Shown here one piece after another: positions 8,215-10,922 of a DNA stretch of 10,922 nt. Source of the DNA: Tieghemiomyces parasiticus. Taxonomy: Eukaryota; Kickxellomycota; Dimargaritomycetes; Dimargaritales; Dimargaritaceae. The notes beneath the pieces are model-generated. The model had not been told where the DNA came from. It made no database searches and worked only from the letters and a program-made list of their open reading frames with translations. The position numbers were made by a program, and so were the translations under genes. The stretch is from NCBI GenBank assembly GCA_027575765.1, contig JANBPT010001310.1, forward strand, positions 1 to 10,922, in the 5' to 3' direction. How positions within the stretch are numbered: position 1 is the stretch's first letter; each line of letters opens with the position of its first letter.

Positions 8215-8838
8215 GCGGATAGAGGTGGCTGGAGAGGGGGGGGCTACTGTGTCGGTTGGAAACAAGGTCAGACGGGGAAACTGTGAATGGCAGGATTGCT
8301 ATTATTAACGATGAGATTCGACTAAACTATGGCGGAGCTGATTAGTGCCAATAAGCGGTGGCCAGGGAGCGACCGGCTAAAAGCCGCTAGGCCGAGAGTG
8401 AGGATAATGCGCTCTCGACGACTGCTAGGGTACACTACAGAGACATACGGGCCGAACCATGGGCGGCCAGCATGGGATAACGTGACCTGGTCCCCCCGCT
8501 CCACCTCACAGGTAAGTCCACCCGCTTTGGAGGTCGTGTCTCTCACCAGCGTAAAGAGTGGCGGGGAGGGGGAAAGGGGGGCCCATCGGTCCAGGCTGTC
8601 TACGGCTGGTCACCAATCCGCCCACCCAACCATTCAACGCCAATTAAAGCCTAAGCGGGAAGGGCTACACACCTACTCACACACACACACACACACACAC
8701 ACATTGGCATAAGGACTATCCGACGCCCTCCACTTACGAGTTTCCTCCTCTTACCTCCGTTGGAACCTACCCCCTTTTTTATCTTCTCATAGTAGAACCC
8801 GGTTTAGCCGCCCCGCTACTAGTTGGAACCCCGTCACC
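8215..8838. promoter_or_regulatory. Divergent promoter region, RCC1-repeat gene / RPS3
   Basis: These 624 bases separate the two start codons and must hold both promoters and 5' UTRs. They contain the (CA)13 tract and, just before the RPS3 start, a pyrimidine-rich stretch (about 8727-8788, including CCCCCTTTTTT), which is common upstream of highly expressed fungal ribosomal protein genes. No convincing TATA box or named factor site stands out. Confidence 0.6.
8678..8703. repeat. (CA)13 microsatellite
   Basis: Thirteen perfect CA units lie about 135 bases upstream of the RPS3 start codon, within the shared divergent promoter. Length variation here could affect either gene; that is inference. 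Confidence 0.97.
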
Positions 8839-9914
8839 ATGCCGCTCATGAACAAGAAGCGCAAGGTAAGCGCGCAAACCTCCAAGTTCACCGTCCCGGA
8901 ATCGTAAATCCATCCATCCGTCAACCTAGATCGAGCCTACTAGAGACCACACAAACGGAGAAGCGAAATCACCCGATGAACGCCGTCTCCTAGATGCTAT
9001 GCGTCCCACTGACGGATGGATGGGTTTGACAGCAGATATTCCTGACCCGAAGCGACGCATCAGGATGCCACTCAATAGGCGTCGTACGAAATCGGGCCCA
9101 TCGCGATCTTCATTGTACTCACCATCGCCCAATCTACACATCCCATCCCCCCTGCCGCCCCCACCCGCTTTTCGCCTTCCCCCTATCCCTTGCATCCCAC
9201 CAGTTTGTCGCCGATGGTGTTTTCTACGCCGAGCTGAACGAGTTCCTCCAGCGCTCGCTGGCCACGGAGGGCTACTCCGGCGTCGAGGTCCGTGTGACTC
9301 CCGCGCGCACCGAGATCATCATCCGCGCGACCCACCCCCAGGACGTTCTGGGTGAGAAGGGCCGTCGCATCCGCGAACTGACGGCGATCGTGCAGAAGCG
9401 CTTCAACTTTGCCGAGGGCCAGGTCGAGCTCTTCGCCGAGAAGGTTTCGGCGCGCGGTCTGTGCGCCGTGTCGCAGTGCGAGTCGCTCAAGTACAAGCTG
9501 CTGGCCGGTATCGCCGTCCGTCGCGCTTGCTACGGTGTGCTCCGTTACGTGATGGAGTCCGGTGCTAAGGGTTGCGAGGTGGTGGTGTCGGGCAAGCTCC
9601 GTGCCGCCCGTGCCAAGTCGATGAAGTTCACCGACGGTTTCATGATCCACTCCGGTCAGCCCGCCCGGGAGTACATCAATGCCGCCGTCCGTCACGTTGA
9701 GATGCGCCAGGGTGTCCTGGGTATCAAGGTCAAGATTATGCTCGACCACGACCCTACCGGCCGTATTGGCCCCAAGAACCCCCTCCCCGATGCCGTCACT
9801 ATCCTCGAGCCCAAGGACGAGCCCATCATTACCCAGCCCATCTCCCAGGACTTCCAGGAGCGCGAGCCCGAGCAGCAGTCGGCTCCTGCCGCCACCCCCG
9901 CCGCTGCCCAGTAA
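8839..9914 (+). CDS. RPS3: 40S ribosomal protein S3 (uS3), two exons
   Basis: Exon 1 is 8839-8865, the intron 8866-9203 and exon 2 is 9204-9914 (stop TAA), giving 245 aa; yeast and human are about 240-243. Exon 1 encodes only MPLMNKKRK, and exon 2 resumes at [14 protein letters not shown], the universal S3 N-terminus. The start has a strong context (GTCACCATG). The N-terminal KH type-2 domain has its GxxG loop as GEKG at 59-62 ([12 protein letters not shown]). The C-terminal S3 domain includes [19 protein letters not shown] and [18 protein letters not shown]. The tail is Ala/Pro/Gln-rich and variable. uS3 lines the mRNA entry channel of the 40S subunit and takes part in ribosome quality control. 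Codons strongly favour C or G at third positions, more than in neighbouring genes, as expected for high expression. Identity is certain; the first exon rests on the family N-terminus and splice consensus. Confidence 0.98.
8866..9203 (+). other. RPS3 intron with a 19-bp inverted repeat
   Basis: This 338-nt phase-0 intron has donor GTAAGC at 8866 and acceptor CCACCAG ending at 9203, preceded by a C/T-rich tract from about 9129. Bases 8905-8923 pair with 9010-9028 in an unbroken 19-bp stem (17 Watson-Crick, two G-U), enclosing 86 nt. Folding would take 124 nt out of the path between donor and acceptor. It is the longest intron I can define in the window. Confidence 0.93.
8905..9028 (+). repeat. 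Inverted repeat arms forming a 19-bp intronic stem
   Basis: The perfect core is CCATCCATCCGTCA (8910-8923) against TGACGGATGGATGG (9010-9023). The stem extends outward through T-G wobble 8909/9024, three A-T pairs and a final T-G wobble. Part of each arm is an ATCC-type tetranucleotide repeat, so the arms may have arisen from a short repeat and its inverted copy. Confidence 0.92.
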
Positions 9915-10461
9915 AGCGGTTGCCGTGGTTGGCAGGGATGTCCGTACGGGAGCGTGTGCTAGCCAAAATTCTACTCCTGGGGACTGTATCGCCCAACACC
10001 GTGGTTCGGTCCCGCTGAAAGCCGCGTTCCACCACCCCACCGTACCCGTATTGTCATTTCCTCTTCCTAACTTGGTCTACTAAATATTCTCCCAACTTTC
10101 CAGCGTCAGCCGTTGTCTATTACCCGTACCCTGGGTTTTGCAGTATGTGGGATATTGAGCAGTTGGTTGGATTTTTACAGCCTTGCTGACGGTAGTGTAG
10201 GTTGAGCTGAGTCCATACGGGCACTTGTCGGTCCATTGGGAGGCCAAAAGTGAGTCGTACACTACCTGTCAGTATATCGATTTACAAAATAATCGGGCTG
10301 ATTTATTTACGGACGTCTGCAGTTCGGGTTAGGCTAGTATGATAAACCGTCGACTGCGAAAAGGGTGTAAACAGTAGACACCAGCACAAAATACTCGGCA
10401 ACATCAGAGGCTGCGGAGCCTACTTGATGACCTGAATCAGCCTTTGCTGCCACTGGGTTCC
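9915..10461. other. Convergent 3' intergenic region, RPS3 / SPC3
   Basis: These 547 bases lie between the RPS3 stop (+) and the SPC3 stop (-) and should hold both 3' UTRs. The part after about 10260 is AT-richer (for example ACAAAATAATC at 10284). I see no further gene, tRNA or snoRNA; the open frames here have no coding character. Confidence 0.65.
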
Positions 10462-10922
10462 TTACTTGTAGGACACCTTGGGAAGGTCAAAGGTCTGCAT
10501 GGTCAGGACATGACGGTGGGGCTGCAAGAAGCCGATGTAGGGGGTGACGTCCCAGTATACGGTCAGGTTGGCCTGTTGGGAGCTATGGGAGGAGGGAAGG
10601 TGAGGGTAAAAGAGCCGAGTGGACAAGGAACAGCAGCACAGTAGTTAGTTAAGCGCGTCGAAAATACAATCGAAGTCCTAAGGGTAGCCAGGCCATAGAC
10701 AAGCCCTCCCCTCTCCACTCGGACCAGCCTATCCTGTCAAACTTACCCAAATGTCTCGGTGAAGTCACGGAACCGGTACTTATTACGGTACTTCTTGAGG
10801 TGGAACTCGGCGTCCTGAGGGGTCTGGATGATACTATCCCACAATACGACCTTATTGACGGAGTTCTCGGGGGTCTCGTACTCGGCGACTAGCATCATAA
10901 ACACTTGCTTGGTGTTCCAGTT
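10462..10922 (-). CDS. SPC3: Signal peptidase complex subunit 3, C-terminal part (partial)
   Basis: SPC3 (Spc22/23, SPCS3) is a single-pass ER membrane protein with a lumenal C-terminus and a subunit of the complex that removes signal peptides. Exon 10922-10747 is in frame at the window edge and reads NWNTKQVFMMLVAEYETPEN, then SVNKVVLWDSII, the conserved family core. The intron is 10746-10583 (donor GTAAGT, acceptor CCCATAG, with a strong TTAACTAAC branch sequence). The last exon, 10582-10462, continues QANLTVYWDVTPYIGFLQPH and ends LPKVSYK before TAA. The splice restores a Gly codon. About 98 of roughly 180 residues are visible; the transmembrane segment lies outside. NLT is an N-glycosylation sequon in lumenal context, consistent with this being a glycoprotein. 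The gene converges on RPS3. Confidence 0.95.
10583..10746 (-). other. Intron of SPC3
   Basis: This 164-nt intron has donor GTAAGT at 10746 and acceptor CCCATAG ending at 10583 on the minus strand. It contains TTAACTAAC, nearly the yeast branch consensus TACTAAC, followed by pyrimidine-rich sequence. It is the clearest branch site in the window. Confidence 0.9.

Noticed and set aside
8215..8265. N-terminal extension of the RCC1-repeat protein starting MFPTDTV
   Set aside because: The first codon there is TTG, not ATG; the first ATG in frame is at 8214 and opens a presequence-like segment.
8926..8945. GATCGAGCC in the RPS3 intron matching a tRNA B-box
   Set aside because: Only three of five T-stem pairs form, and no acceptor stem or anticodon arm is visible around it.
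8970..9050. CGATGA with two CTGA motifs in the RPS3 intron, considered as a box C/D snoRNA (vertebrate RPS3 introns host U15)
   Set aside because: Box C is imperfect, no terminal stem forms, and one CTGA lies at the edge of the 19-bp stem; no resemblance to U15 was found.
9183..10040. Long minus-strand open frame (285 codons) opposite RPS3
   Set aside because: It is a shadow of the C/G-ending codons of RPS3: Leu/Gly/His/Thr-rich, no domain, no family resemblance, and it runs through the RPS3 stop.

Overview
This window looks like nuclear DNA from a fungus. Genes are split by short spliceosomal introns (about 110-340 nt, GTAAGT-like donors, pyrimidine-rich CAG/TAG acceptors). The recognisable proteins are eukaryotic: cytosolic ribosomal protein uS3 (RPS3), the ER signal peptidase subunit SPC3, a Sip5-type RING protein and an RCC1-repeat protein with a mitochondrial-looking N-terminus. 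Sip5 in this form is characteristic of fungi. GC-rich coding and simple-sequence tracts would suit a filamentous or early-diverging fungus, but I cannot name the species. I see no bacterial genes, phage, CRISPR array, operon or intact transposon.

Layout. 1-261 (+): last two exons of an unidentified gene. 262-650: shared convergent 3' flank. 651-2834 (-): complete three-exon Sip5 homologue, about 618 aa. 2835-6516: 3.7 kb with no convincing protein gene; it holds simple repeats and a hairpin-rich block at about 4070-4621 ending in seven T's, which may be a structured Pol III-type RNA. 6517-8214 (-): two-exon RCC1-repeat protein, about 509 aa. 8215-8838: divergent promoter region with a (CA)13 tract. 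8839-9914 (+): RPS3, two exons, 245 aa, whose 338-nt intron contains a 19-bp inverted repeat. 9915-10461: convergent 3' flank. 10462-10922 (-): the C-terminal half of SPC3, running off the right edge.

The genes are unrelated housekeeping functions (translation, ER signal-peptide cleavage, glucose/ubiquitin signalling, mitochondrial or scaffold function) and do not form one pathway. The two least explained signals are the RPS3 intron stem and the structured block near 4.1-4.6 kb. All exon structures were built by hand from splice consensus and reading-frame continuity; transcript data would confirm them.
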